A stretch of DNA of 64,000 nucleotides from Simmondsia chinensis (Eukaryota > Streptophyta > Magnoliopsida > Caryophyllales > Simmondsiaceae). The translations under genes and the position numbers were made by a program. The stretch's first letter is position 1. The number at the start of each line of letters is the position of its first letter. Where the stretch lies: positions 11,912,637 through 11,976,636 of the forward strand of contig JAGTTD010000003.1 in the NCBI GenBank assembly GCA_018398585.1. The letters run 5' to 3'. Of the stretch, positions 32,625 through 44,324 are shown in pieces. Under the pieces are notes generated by a model. The model was not told the origin of the DNA. It worked only from the letters and a program-made list of their open reading frames with translations, and searched no databases.

Positions 32625-33164
32625 TTTAAACCTTACTTATAGTACACCAAAGTAACTAACGCTTCGTGCACAAGTCCAGAATACCTTCAGGATTTAGAGT
32701 CGTTGTTCAAATAGTAAAAGATGAATCAGGTGTCTCCGATAGTAGTTTAGAAATAAGTAACGCATATGGTCCAACTCAGTGTGTAAATCTTATTAAACAC
32801 ACCAACCCAACACTTTCGGATCTCCATCCACATGATCAAAATAAGTCATCTAAAGTGTCACATTATAGTCTTAGAATACAAGTAGTCCAAACTTGTCTTC
32901 AACTACGAGCCTTTCAAACAACAATTTATACCATTTGTTCCAAGTCTATTGGGGCTTAATCTCATAAACCACTTAGAACAAACATGTAAATTGTAGTCTG
33001 AGGACTACACCCATCTCATGGATGTTTCCTAAAAGAAAATCACATATAGTATAAATGCTTGCTTACACAATTTTAACTAGGAAATGACTTAGACTTCAAT
33101 TTTATTTATTAATTAAAATAATACATCCAGAATAAATTTGAATTTTAGGATACTGTCCCTAACG
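32625..33164 (-). repeat. G right LTR portion (5' LTR)
   Basis: Matches H 40845-41370 and 47305-47829, the last ~540 bp of the LTR as written. The rest of the LTR and the primer site are deleted. The 97-residue ORF at 32666 recurs at 40881 and 47339 only because the LTR recurs. Confidence 0.78.
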
Positions 33165-33985
33165 CCTAGAAGTTAGAATCCTAGAACTCAACCTCCACTT
33201 GACCAACATCAGCTTTTGTTAGTGGGTTGTCGAAGATGGCTATCATGTGTTATTCTTGGGCACGCCGTGGAGTGGTACTCTTGACGTCTAGGGGTCCCAT
33301 GCCATCTTCATAGAATTTTGCCTCAAAATAGTTGGAGCAAGCCATGAATGGCCTATTATCTTCCATAACGACCTCATACTTGTCATGGTTCCAGAAGATT
33401 AGTAACCGGTGCAGTGAAGATGGAATACAATAATTGGCATGCAGCCAATCTCTGCCAAGAAAAGCATTGTAGCTCGAGGTATTATCCACAAAAAAGGAAG
33501 TTGTTAGCTTGCTTAAGCTACCAACTATTAAGTTAATCGGGATGACCCCTTTAGATTTGGTGGTAGCTCCTAAGAAGCCATAAATCGCCACATCTAAGAC
33601 TTACCAATGACCCCCAACTATATAAAGGCAATACGTTGGTGTCCGCGCCATTATCCACTATTACACTATTTATCAAAATGCCATTGAATTTGGCCTTGAT
33701 ATATAGGGGCTTGATGTGTTTATCGGTGGTATTAAGTTAATCAAACATTATCTTCATTACGTTAGATAGATCATTAGGCAATTTAGTTGTTCTAGCATTA
33801 ACTTTAAAAGATAAGGGATCGAGTGTACCTTTAGTGGCTTCGACTTCTGCTACGAGCTCCATTTGTGGCTCCTCATCCGATGCTATTACATCGCCCATGA
33901 GACCTTCTTGAGCATTAGTTGCCTTGAATTCTAAGGGAAGAAGTAGGGCAGTTCTGACGTCAAGCTTTTCCAGGCAGTATTCCAA
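33165..33985 (-). pseudogene. T1 protease
   Basis: The minus strand has PLYIKAKFNGILIN and IVDNGADTNVLPLY (catalytic DNG) around 33700-33620. After a frame change, the block 33591-33250 has IYGFLGATTKSKGVIPINLI and YNAFLGRDWLHANYCIPSSL. The Tat protease has the same order in T2. Upstream is an acidic linker (33985-33737). Confidence 0.82.
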
Positions 33986-34233
33986 ATTGTATATGGATTC
34001 CTTAGTCTACTCACTTCTCAGGGTTGTCAACCATGGTAGTATACTAATCTTGCTGTTGAGGACTACCTTTAGTTAGCATGTCCTACTATCGACGTTGGTT
34101 CTTGAGATCAACCTCTGAGGTTTGAGATTCCTCCATTCGCTAGGGAAAATATTTTTCATGGAAATCGTTTTCAATGTCAGATCAAGTTGGATTGACATGA
34201 TCTAGGGGTTCCACCAAGTTTATGCTGAGAGGG
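33986..34233 (-). pseudogene. T1 gag-protease linker, truncated by T3
   Basis: Collinear with T2 38760-38985. It ends at GAGAGGG, next to the TG of the inverted LTR T3. The last five bases (GAGGG) would be the target duplication, whose partner is not visible in this window. Confidence 0.65.
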
Positions 34234-34869
34234 TGGTTACATCCTAATTTTAACAGGGCTGAGACGATGTTGTTTTTAAGTAAAGTGCCACGTGGTAGTC
34301 ACGTGAGATTATCCTCGGGGGGAGGGGGGGGGGGGGGGGGGGTTAGGCCTTTGGGTACTACAATAGTGACATCTCGAGCCAAATTCCTGAGAAACATTAT
34401 TACCCTTTGACAAGGGTATTAGCCACTCGAGGCTTAAAATAGCTGAAGGGGGAAATAAGCTCGAGCTCAAGGGGCTTCAAGGAAACCTGCAAGGATGCTA
34501 GTTTCCAAGGTCAAGGAAGCTAATTAGAGTGCAATTTCAGTTGCTTGGGCCTTACGCTTAATTCAAGGGAACATGGAGCTTCTAGAGGGGACTTCTACTA
34601 AAATTCCGGATGTGGGCATCAAGGATTCCCCTCCAAAACTCAAGACATGTTTGTGAAGAATAAACGCGCATAAAAGAAGAGCTTAGTGACCAAACGTGGG
34701 TGAAGTTGCCATGAAAATAGGTGCAGCCATTATTTTCTTTTTCATTAAATAAAGGACTCTGCATTAGACAGAAGGAGTACACATACACTTAAGACAAAAA
34801 TTCATCAAGTTTTTTACAGCATACTTGTGCTTTCTTTCTTAGGAGTAGCATAACTTAGCAAGGCATAGT
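34234..34869 (+). mobile_element. T3: inverted LTR segment of the T1/T2 family
   Basis: Starts TGGTTACATCCTAATTTT, the LTR terminus of this family in the opposite orientation to T1 and T2, and corresponds to T1 1522 back to about 917. It is cut at 34869 by the terminus of T2. It contains a G run (34317-34322 and 34324-34342). It is therefore an insertion in T1 into which T2 inserted in turn. Confidence 0.75.
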
Positions 34870-36119
34870 TGTTTACTCTATTTTGTTCCAATTGTTGTAT
34901 GTGGCCGCCGCAAATGTGTGAAAACAAAACAAAAGCGCAATAGGGGCTCTTCCACGACTAGGCTTGAGCCTCAAGACAAACCACACGTCTTTGACCTCAC
35001 TCACTCACTGTTTTCGAAGAAATGGTCGTGATATACTGGTGTATTTGACTTTGGTTATACTGTGAGTTCTGCTTACACTTCAATTAAGAAGACTTTTATA
35101 TTTTTTTGGATTTTTGTATTTTTATTAACAAAAATAGAGGGATATGGATCTAACTCAAGTGGCAGTTATAGTGACAGAGTAGAGCCCATAGCCACCTTTC
35201 CTCGTACACTTAAAAGTCAGGAATTTGAATGGAGACAATCCAAAGAGCTCAGCAGTCGACTTACAAGCTTGAGTCAATCAGGTTTTTAAGCCTGGCACTC
35301 TTGACTTATAATACCTCGAATGAGTTTATGTCTGACAAGATTAAGGAAGAGTGAATAGTATTCAAGACATTGGACTTGGACCAACACAATCAAGGGACAA
35401 AGCCTTGGCTGTCAAATCCATAATCAATGACGCTAACCTAAGTTCACCTGACATATTAAGAAATGACCGTAGTGTTAAGACCAACGCAATCAAGGGACTA
35501 GGCCTTAGCCATCAAAGCCATAAACTAAAGCCTCAATTCTTAACTTGTTAGATTTGGGGAACAGATTAAAACTGGAGGGTCATACTTGAAACCAAAGACT
35601 GCATTACAAATGGAAGTAAGTATAGCAGTTAATCTAAGTTACGCTACTCCTAGGGAAAAAGCACAAGGATGCTATAAAAATGGATGAAAAACTAGTCGAA
35701 GTTTTGTGTGAGTGTGTGTATTACTTTGGACCGACGGAGAGTCCTTTATTTATAGTTATGTAAATTTTGGTAAAGATTCCTTCTAGAAGCTCCACGTCTT
35801 CTTGAATTATGCTTGAGGCCCAAGCAGCAGAAATTGCACTCCAAGTAATTACCTCGAGCCTGAAAACCACCATTCTTGCAGCTTTCTTGGTAGCCCATCG
35901 AGCTCGAGCTCGAGATCATATCACCCCTCTAGCCAACTCAAGTCTCAAGTGGCTGTTAGCTTTAGCAAGGCCATAGATGCTTCAAGTACTGAGCTTAAGA
36001 CGCCATCATCAGAATATCCGAAGGTCAGATCATCCTTGAGGATTACCTCACATGATGTCTATGTGGCATTCTATCTAAAATGGCGCCGTCCCAGCCTTAA
36101 CAAAACTAGGGTGTAAACA
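34870..36119 (-). repeat. T2 3' LTR
   Basis: TGTTTACTCTATTTTG to GGGTGTAAACA, about 1250 bp. It matches T1 345-1522 and the truncated 51040-51367. It adjoins a degraded purine tract (minus strand CCAAGGGAGGCAT). Confidence 0.8.
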
Positions 36120-36410
36120 AATGCCTCCCTTGGTAAATTCAAGTTTACAAAGGGTAAAATAAGGCTGATGTGACCCTTAATGGCTATAGGGACCTCTTGA
36201 GAGAACTCGTCCTTCGCTCCTTCCTTCCCACGTCTTTGAATATGACATTTAGGGCTTGAAGTTTTCACTTTTTCCTTTTTCTCCCTTGCTGATTTCTCAA
36301 TGCACTTGTGATCTTTGTTCCCCTTTTCTGAAATGCTGATCCTTTAATATTTTCTGCCTCCCATCCTTTCGGTTCTTCACCACTTGGCAATAGCACAGCT
36401 TTTCAATAGA
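36120..36410 (-). other. T2 remnant of the antisense-ORF leader and deletion junction
   Basis: Matches T1 1540-1800. The ATG of the antisense ORF (1784 in T1) reads ATA here. At about 36400 homology switches from the T1 position near 1800 to the T1 position near 26330, so everything between, including antisense ORF and integrase, is deleted. Confidence 0.65.
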
Positions 36411-37660
36411 AGAGTACTTTATTTCACATTCATTCAAACAACAGATAAGGAAGAACACAGCTTATTCAAACTCCCGCTCATTGTTTTGTACAAGCAAACA
36501 ACCAATAGATTCCTCCGAAGCTGAGACATAAAACTTCAAAGGCTTGCCTTGCTTCGGTGGAATGAGTACAGGTGGCCTAATCAAGTATCCTTTGATGGCC
36601 TCGAATGCTGCTTGATGTGGTTCCTCCCACTCAAAATCCTAATCTGTTTTGAGCTTCAATAATGGAGAGAAGACTTTCATTTGTCTATGACAATTGAAAT
36701 AAAATGTCTTAGGAAGTTAAACTGTCTCAAGAAACATTGAAGCTCCTTTTTATTCAAAGGTGGTTTGGCCATCTGAATGGCCTTTGTTTTGTAAATGTAC
36801 ACGTCAATGCCCCTTTGGTGTACCAGAAAGCCTAGAAAGTTTCCAGCCCGTATGCCAAAAGCGCATTTTAATGGATTCATCTTAAAGTTATGGGATCTCA
36901 TTATGAGAAACGCTCACCTCAAGTCATCGAGGTGTTGAACCTGGGATGTTGATTTGACCCCAATGCTGTCAATGTAGATTTCCATGGTCTTGCCAATGAG
37001 GTTATCAAAGGCCATGTTCATGGCTCTTTGATAGGTGATGCCGGGATTCTTTAAACCAAAGGGCATGGCCACCCATTGAAATATCCCTATTGACCCAGGA
37101 CATCTAAATGTTGTTTTGTGGGTGTCCTCTGAAGCTATTATTACTTACCCACAAGAGCCATCCATAAAAGACAAAACCTCATGCCTTGAGGTTGAGTTAA
37201 TGAGTACGTCAACAATAGGCATTGGATACTCGTCCTTTAGGCTGGCTGCTTTCAGATTTCTAAAATCAAAGCAGACCCTAATTTTTCCGTTCTTCTTAAT
37301 GACAGGAACAATATTAGCCAGCCACTCGACATACCTGGCAGTTTTGATAAATTTGGCCTTTAGAAGCCTCTCGATCTCCTTTTTGACCAAATCAATTACT
37401 TTTTGGGACACCCTTCTTTGGCCTTGAATGATAGGCTTTGAGCCTGGCTTAGTAGGAAGCCTGTGCTCAACCATTTTTCTATCTAGGCCAAGCATCTTGT
37501 GATGGTCCCAAGCGAAGCAATCATTGAATTCACAAAGCAAAGTCAAGTATTGCTTTCTCTGCTCTTCAGAAAGCAGGGTGCTTAGATACACGGGTCTTGG
37601 GGGAACCCAAGATAAAATCTAAGAGGGGATCCTGGACTTCAGCCCTTAGATCCTCCATTT
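36411..37660 (-). pseudogene. T2 reverse transcriptase and RNase H start
   Basis: The block 37591-37145 reads FNDCFAWDHHKMLGLDRKMV, KKEIERLLKAKFIKTARYVE, KNGKIRVCFDFRNLKAASLK and DEYPMPIVDVLINSTSRHEV. Around 36960 the catalytic box reads YIDS rather than YIDD. The block 36901-36677 has the thumb (KCAFGIRAGNFLGFLVHQRG, CFLRQFNFLRHFI). Frame changes separate them. Confidence 0.88.
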
Positions 37661-38520
37661 TGGCTGGTGTTGCTCTTAGGTTAGAGAGCTCCAACTCCTT
37701 CTCCCGTGTTGCGTGAACTTAGAAACCATGAAATGGCTGCTCAGTCCACAGCTGATCCTCAACATGCCAGGCCATGAGCTTAGCTAATGTGGAGGAAATG
37801 GCCTCTTGGGCCATTATTAGGAGGTCTCGGTGCCTTTGAATGGAAATTCTAAAGTGTTCTGGTAGTCCCCTTCTTGAAAAAAGGCACTTATGCATCCCCA
37901 GAAGTTAGAGTCTTCAGACTCGAGCTCCACTTGACTAACTCAGCTTCTATTAGTGGGATATTAAGGATGGCTATGGTTTCCGGCTATTGGGCATGCTGCG
38001 AAGTGGCCCTTTTGACATCCAAAGGTCCTACACCATCTTCATAGAATTTTTCCTCAATATAGTTGGAGCAAGCCATGAATGACCTGTCATTTTCCATAAC
38101 AACTTCGTATTTGTCATGGTTCTCGAAGATGAATGATTGGTGTAATTAAGATGGAATGCAATAATTGGCATGTAGCCAATCCCTACCAAGCAAAGCGCTA
38201 TAGCTTAGGGTAGTTTCCACTACAAAGAAAGCTATCAACTTGCTTAAGTCACCAATAGTCAAGTCAATCGAGATGACTCCTTCAGACTTGGTGGTGGCCC
38301 CTGAGAGGCCGTGAATGGTCACCTCTGAAGTTATCAAGTCCTCTCTAGACTTTATAATGACCCTCAACATATATGAAGGCAGCACGTTAATGGCCAAGCC
38401 ATTATCCACCGGGACCCTATTTACCAAAATGCCGTCAAAATTAGCTTTGATATATAAGGGCTTGATGTGCTTATTATCGCTGTTAGGTCCATCAAACATC
38501 ATCCTTGTTATGTTCGGCTG
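37661..38520 (-). pseudogene. T2 protease and linker to RT
   Basis: The block 38502-38146 reads IKPLYIKANFDGILVN, VPVDNGLAINVLPSYML (DNG catalytic site), IHGLSGATTKSEGVISIDL and YSALLGRDWLHANYCIPS. The linker 38146-37661 is broken by stops but collinear with T1. Confidence 0.85.
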
Positions 38521-39193
38521 TCATTAGGCAATTTGGGTGTTGTATCATTAATTTTAAAAGACAAGGGGTTGAGTGTATCTTTAGTCGCTGCTACTTCTGC
38601 CACGAGCTCTACTTGAGGCTCCAAATCTGATGCTATCACATCACCACTGAGACCCTACGTGTCATTAGTTGCCAAGAACTCCTGAGGAAAAAGCAAGGAA
38701 GTTTTGACTTTGACCTTCTCAGGCAGCGTCCTAAATTGAATCTGGATCCCTTGTTCTAACTCCTTCTTAGGGTTGTTTACCATGGGTGAGTCCTGCTCAA
38801 GTTGTAGAGGTTTGCTACTAGACTGCATGTCTTGCTCTTGAGGTTGGTTTTTTGGTTCAACCTCTAAAGTTCGAGAATCCTCCATTGGCTCAGGGAAATC
38901 TCCTTAATTGAAATCATTCTGAATGTCACCACGTTGGGTTGACACAATCCAATGGTTCCACTAGGTTGACATTGAGTGGGAATAATCCTCGTCATCTTTG
39001 TTGTTTTTTCGAACTGGGGAGCCCTTGGCGAGGTGGTCCCACCAAGATTCTTGCTCTTCTGATGATGAATGACTAGCCCATCTTTCCAACTTTTTGCGAG
39101 CTGGCCACATGCTTGCATTGACGGTCCTAAACTCAATAGCTGGAAAATCAAGATCTGTGTGCTCTTCTTACTTACCGTTATGGACCTTAGCTT
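38521..39193 (-). pseudogene. T2 gag-protease linker, cut by H
   Basis: An acidic, Gln-rich stretch (EDSRTLEVEPKNQPQEQDMQ) with stops further upstream. AGCTT at 39189-39193 repeats at 47830-47834 as the target duplication of H. Confidence 0.65.
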
Positions 39194-41370
39194 TGTTGGA
39201 AAGAGCATAAAAATTTTGTTGAAAAATAAACTCTGATGCCGACTATTGGTTTCACAGTTCTCAACTATGATCACAACAATAGGCACCTATTAGAGCACTT
39301 AGAGTAGGAGACTCTTCTCTTTACCTAAGCCCCTGGTCGGAGAGTCACGCTTCGTGACACCTCACGTGTGAGGGTTCGCGGGAATAGGTTTATCTCTATA
39401 AACCTTTTGCTCTAATACCGGTTGTTGGGATGAATTTCATAAATTCTCCCTATTAATTACGCGGCGGAACATGTTTAGAATTTATAACTCTAAACCTAGG
39501 GTTGATTTAAAATTCCTAATTTTAAATCTACTGACTTAAATTCATAATTTAAATCATCAGATCTAAATTCTTAATTTAGATCTACAGGCCTTTTACTCTA
39601 ATACATTCATAACAATACATAAACTTAAACAGGTATAATAACTAATACTGTAAATAAATAAAAAAGCGAAACTAAAAGAAGAAGGAAAGAAAAATCATAC
39701 CTGAAATTGCTCCAAATAAAAAGAAAAACCAGAAAGAATAATATTCTTTAAAACCGAGACCCCGAGACCTTCTACGCAATAACCTCGAACTGCCCGGAGG
39801 ATGGACTCCGAAAAATATTAATCTGAATCTCCGAAACAAATTCAGAAATTCTAAAGAATTGTTTTAAACTCGAATGCCAAACCTCAGAATAAGCCCCTCT
39901 ATGTATAGAAATATTCCGGAGCGAAAAGCAAAAAAATTCGATGTGGGACGCGCAAATTAAATTCCAGTTTTAAGTTCAAAACGCAGCGTTTAATTCAAAA
40001 CCAGCATAAAACGCCGCATTTTGTAATAGTGAGACTCGCATCCTCATCCAGTCACCGCGTGCCACGTGTCGACACATGATTTGTCTCCTCGTGTTAACGC
40101 GGATAGCCCTGCTGGGCATTCCAGCGTGCGACACGTGTAGCGCGCTGGTTGGTCGGATCTGATATACCCGGATCGCACTTTACAGGCCTTTAAAATGGGT
40201 TTTTTTTTTTTTTTTGCTTTGTTCCTCACATGTAAAAATTTATCTTTTGAATTTTAATTTTTAAAAATTATTTTATTTTATAATTTTCAAATTTTATTCA
40301 TCTCATAAATTCTTTAATATTTTTATAATGGCAATAAAATACAGAGGCTTGCGTAGGGACCCCGGGGACAATTTAAATCTAGCTCCAAACGGGTTAAATT
40401 AAATCATCTCATGATATTAATTTAATTACCATTTAATGAGACTTAATTCCACTAAATAAATCTCACTGCACTCTAGACTTAAATTATTTATTCGATATCT
40501 CCCTAATATACTGTATTGATGACAACAACCCCTCCACGAGATGTCCATGACAAAGGATAAATATAACCAATACGATTATCCTTCTCACAGCTTCTCCATT
40601 AGTTACCGACTCGCCCTTCACTGAATAATTCATTTATACTTGAACATATTCACAGTATAAATTCCAAATGTCAAACACTTGGAATACTTTGCCCAAAGTT
40701 TCCAAACTATTCAAACATTTGCGAATCAACTAAGGGGACATCTGTATCTTATAAAAGACTATAGATTCCCTATTGAATAACTTGATCCTTGTCGCACATC
40801 ACGCCGCTACCCAGTGTACGTGGGATTTCAGTCATTCGTTTTAGGCCTTACTTATAGTACACCAAATTAACTAACATTCCATGCACAAGTCCAGAATACC
40901 CTCAGGATTTAGAGTCATCGTTCAAACAGTACAATGTGAATCCCTCATCTCCGATAGTAGTCTAGAAATAAGTAATCCACATGGTCCAACTCAGTGTGTC
41001 ATACACACTAACCTAACACTTTTGGATCTCCATCCACATGACCAAGACAAGCCATCTAAAGTGTCACGTTATAATCTTAACATACAAGTGGTCCAGACTT
41101 GTCTTCGACTACGAGTCTTTCAAACAACAATCCATATCATTTGTTCCAAGTCTATCTGTGGCTTAGTCTCATAAACCACTAGAACAAACATGTAAATTGT
41201 AGTCTGAGGACTACACCCATCTCATGGATGCCTCTCGAAAGAAAATCACATGCAGTATAAATGCTCACATACACGAATTTAACTAGGAAACGACTGTAAA
41301 TTCAATTTTATTTATTAATTAAAATAATATATCCAGAATAAATTTGGATTTCAGGACACTGTTCCTAACA
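39194..41370 (-). repeat. H 3' LTR
   Basis: TGTTGGAAAGAGCAT to CTGTTCCTAACA, 2177 bp. It contains primer-site-like junctions near 39228-39250 and 39411-39430, perfect hairpins at 39504-39528 and 39559-39583, and a T run at 40200-40214. The ORF at 40881 is LTR noise. Confidence 0.9.
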
Positions 41371-41388
41371 ATCTCCCACTTGTCCTAA
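41371..41388 (-). promoter_or_regulatory. H polypurine tract
   Basis: The minus strand reads GGACAAGTGGGAGAT directly before the LTR, the typical copia form AAGTGGGAGAT. Confidence 0.85.
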
Positions 41389-42330
41389 ATCCAATTTATG
41401 ACAAAGTCCATACTCACCCTTTTTGAGTTTGAACCAAAAATCTACTGAGCCTAACCCTTAGTGAGCACAATTACTCTATTGTGAAATCATCAATACAATA
41501 CTGCTTGACATTCCCCTCACTAATGGCTCCCACTCCGTGGGTAAAGACATACTTAGACGTCGAACGTCTATCATATTAATCTGACTGGAAGTCTTAAATC
41601 AGTATAACCAACTGGAACCAGCTCATCACCTTGAAAGATCAGCATAGGATCCCTAGTTCTTCTCAAGAACTAGAGAAAACATTTCACTGCCACTTGGTCC
41701 ATTGGACCCAAATTAGACTAACACCTGCATACTATCTCATAGCATGGTAGCATCAAGTCTCACGCACAACATGGCATACCTGAGGCTCCCACCGCCAAAG
41801 CATATGGAATATTCCTCAATTGCTCCTCCTATTGAGGTGTCCTCGAACACTACTCAAAAGAGATAGGGACTCTATGCTATAGCTTGACAACATTTTGTCA
41901 ATATACGTGGCTAAAGAAAGACCCAACATCCTACTTTTACGACCTTGCAGAAGCTTAATCCTAAAAGTAGAGCTGGCTTCTCCTATGTCTTTTATATTAA
42001 GCTATTATGACAACCAAGTCTTTACAGCTAATGACACCCCTACATCATTCTCAATGAGTAATATATAGTTGACATACTATACCAAGAAAGTCACTACTTT
42101 CCCTTAATGTCAGTTGTACACGCATGATTTGTGCAACCGATTGCAAAAAACTAGAACCTTTTATTGCTTCATTGTGGGTAAAAGGATCAGATTCAATGCC
42201 ACGGTCAACCACTAAGGCTCCCGCTATGAACCTGTCATGTGTCCTGACAATCCTCCCACTACACCTAAGCTTTCGTGTACCTGGAACGTTCTTGTTCCTA
42301 TTAGTAGGAGCATCTATTGCTCCCACTATT
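41389..42330 (-). pseudogene. H copia RT C-terminus and RNase H remnant
   Basis: Around 41830-41760 the minus strand reads EEYSICFGGGSLRYAMLC, the degraded form of IPYASA.GSLMYAMLCTRPD. Upstream are LGLSLATYIDKMLSS and the broken YVDD strand. The block 42326-42051 has RIVRTHDRFIAGALVVDR and SDPFTHNEAIK, then jumps to the late RT. The junction is equivalent to that in G. Confidence 0.75.
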
Positions 42331-42539
42331 ACTTATGCTGTGTATAGCTGTTCAGAATTATTGTCATTTTCTTGATTTTGTAGCTTACTTGCAAAATCCT
42401 TCTCTAAGTATTTTGCAGTATACTTACAAAAGACTTTTAAATCAAAACTGTAGAAAACAAAACGTGCTTGTTCCTTTTATTTGTAACACCATTTTGCTAC
42501 AGTCTAACTGGAGCAAAAGGCTGAGATCTCATCTCATTT

Positions 42540-43073
42540 TGCAGTTTGAAAATTTAAAAACTCACCCGAAAAATATTCACCACCTCGATCTAATTGTAGT
42601 GATTTAACTTGTTTACCTAATTGCTTTTCAACTTCAGCTTTGTACTCTTTGAACTTTTCAAAAGAGTCCGACTAATGTCTAATTAAGTAAACATATACAT
42701 ATCTTGAGTAATCATCACTAAATGTGAAAAAGTACTCGTACCCACCTCTTGCCTGAACTCATATTGGTCCTCATACATCTATGTGAACCAGCTCAAGCAA
42801 GCCACCAACCTTGTTGCCTTTACTCTTAAAGACATACTTGGTCATCTTTCTTTCTATGCAGGATTTATAGACTGGTAATGACCTCAAGTCCAAAGCCTCT
42901 ATCAGTCTATTTTTCACCAGTCTTTGGATTTTGTTCGAATTAGTGTGACCTAGACGTTGGTGCCATGTGTAGGCAATATCACATTTAAGGTGTTTTCTTT
43001 TAGAAGATTGAACAAGTGAACTTACGTTAAATTCATTTAAACAATTACCATAGTTTTGATAAGGAAATATCAT
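42540..43073 (-). pseudogene. H GAG-pre-integrase and partial integrase core
   Basis: The block 43073-42771 has CDIAYTWHQRLGHTNSNKIQ (H..W..RLGH motif), a partial C-x2-C and ELVHIDV, the entry to the core. Further down, broken frames resemble the integrase core to about GEYFSGEFL near 42560. The C-terminal half is missing. Positions 42331-42539 show nothing coding. Confidence 0.8.
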
Positions 43074-43299
43074 GAATAAACAATTTATTCAAGTATATGT
43101 GTAAATAAACAACTTATTTCTCATAGTAAAATTTTCATTATCAAAATCAACTAAATAACAATTATTCATAAAACGATATATAGAAATCAAATTCCTGTGC
43201 AGAATAGCTACAAATAAACAATCTTTTAAAACAAAACTCTACCACTAAAGTCTAAGCTAACATCTCCTACACTTAAGACCACTATTATTGTACTGTCCC

Positions 43300-43760
43300 T
43301 GACCATCAAGTACAACACTTGTTGTGTAGACTTTAGGCTAGCTTGAGCTCCTGTAACATATTACAGATATGGTCAGTTGAACCTGAGTCCACCTACCAGG
43401 AAACTGGTGGACTCTCAACTGCGCATGACTCAACCAAGTGAGATATCAATATACCTTCACCATATGGCTGAGCAGTCTTTGTGGGAAGAGTAGCTATATA
43501 CTTAGTGTAGTTTCTTTTCCAGTGGCCTAGTTTTCTTGCAAAAGAAACCCTTTTCTTTTATTGAGTTCCTTATGGACTTGGTTGATACAATAACAACCTT
43601 GCCCTTTTCTTTTTTTCTACTAGGTCCCTTGTGAGTAATAACTAAGTCTAACTTTATTTTCAAGGCAAAGTAATTTGGTTCAGTGAGTACATTATGTATT
43701 CGCAATCAAGTGAAGTTCCCTAGCCGTATCGATATAAAATATTACTGTAAATGCAAACAA
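43300..43760 (-). pseudogene. H gag start fused to zinc knuckle
   Basis: The 67-residue frame 43705-43502 begins MRIHNVLTEPNYFALKIKLD, which matches the start of the G gag (LTGWNYFTLKMNLDIVL). After about ten residues it becomes a Lys-rich run and a degenerate knuckle (GFFCKKTRPLEKKLH). Nearly all of the capsid domain is deleted. Confidence 0.7.
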
Positions 43761-44300
43761 TCGTGTAACTTTCTTATATGAGTCATGTATAATGCAGTGA
43801 TATATATATTCTTTCAATTTAGTATACACAATAAGTCAGATATGCACCAAACTGTACTATCATGTATACAATGATGACCCAAACACCACTCCTTACTCCC
43901 CGACAGCGGGGTCGCACGAAGCTAGTTCAGGTGAGAACTATTCTCAATTAACCTGTTTTTCTTGTAACTCTTACTAAACATGATTAACTCACCACTTTAC
44001 CTTAGCCTCTAACATGACACAACAGAGCTCCTCGGGGAGGCTAATGCATCACGCTAGTCAAGTGTAAACCATTACCTAAACCTCCATACAAATACACGAA
44101 ATACTCCACGGCAGCGTGGTCGCATCGCTTCTTTGCACTTTGGTTTATCCTAAAGAAGTCTAACCCTGTAATCTGCAAACCGACATCCTCCGCAGGGAGG
44201 TCTATCGATCAACTATGCTGTTAGACCGGTAATGGAGACCGTGAGGTTACAAAAATTGAAAACTTGCTCCCACTTAATTTTTTATAACTAGTGATTTTTA
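43761..44300 (-). other. H leader upstream of gag remnant, no gene
   Basis: Non-coding, closely matching G 31398-31979. No ORF or motif recognised. Confidence 0.65.
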
Positions 44301-44324
44301 ATTAACTTGCATTTACAACCTGGA

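Larger units (their letters stand above)
27846..33164 (-). mobile_element. G: Ty1/copia element, deletion-ridden, long LTR family
   Basis: Inserted in T1 with TSD CCCAG/CCTAG. The left LTR part (27846-29050) begins TGTTGGGAAAAAG. The right part (32625-33164) ends TGTCCCTAACG, with terminal CA changed to CG. Compared with H, the inner end of the left LTR plus the purine tract, all of integrase, and the primer site with the first ~1.6 kb of the right LTR are missing. The core of RT is missing in both G and H. Gag survives. Confidence 0.82.
345..34233 (-). mobile_element. T1: Tat-lineage Ty3/gypsy retrotransposon, nested host element
   Basis: Read on the minus strand, the surviving order is protease (33165-33985), RT (26509-27357), RNase H (26520-25986 and 18720-18246), integrase (18245-17825 and 5899-5086), an ORF on the opposite strand (1784-4951), polypurine tract and 3' LTR (345-1522). 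Insertions A, F and G split it, each flanked by a 5-bp duplication. At 34233 it stops at the terminus of an inverted LTR of its own family, so gag, primer site and 5' LTR are absent here. Without the insertions about 9.4 kb remains. RT and RNase H sequence, antisense extra ORF and gene order fit the Tat branch (Ogre/Retand relatives). Many stops make it non-functional. Confidence 0.85.

Noticed and set aside
32666..32959. 97-aa ORF recurring at 40881 and 47339 with similar sequence
   Set aside because: All three lie in the terminal part of the same copia LTR. The similarity is due to the LTR and one copy starts in a poorly supported context.
37116..37427. 103-aa plus-strand ORF, with a homologue at 27146-27373
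   Set aside because: Antisense shadow of the conserved Tat RT. The frame stays open because the RT codons constrain the opposite strand.
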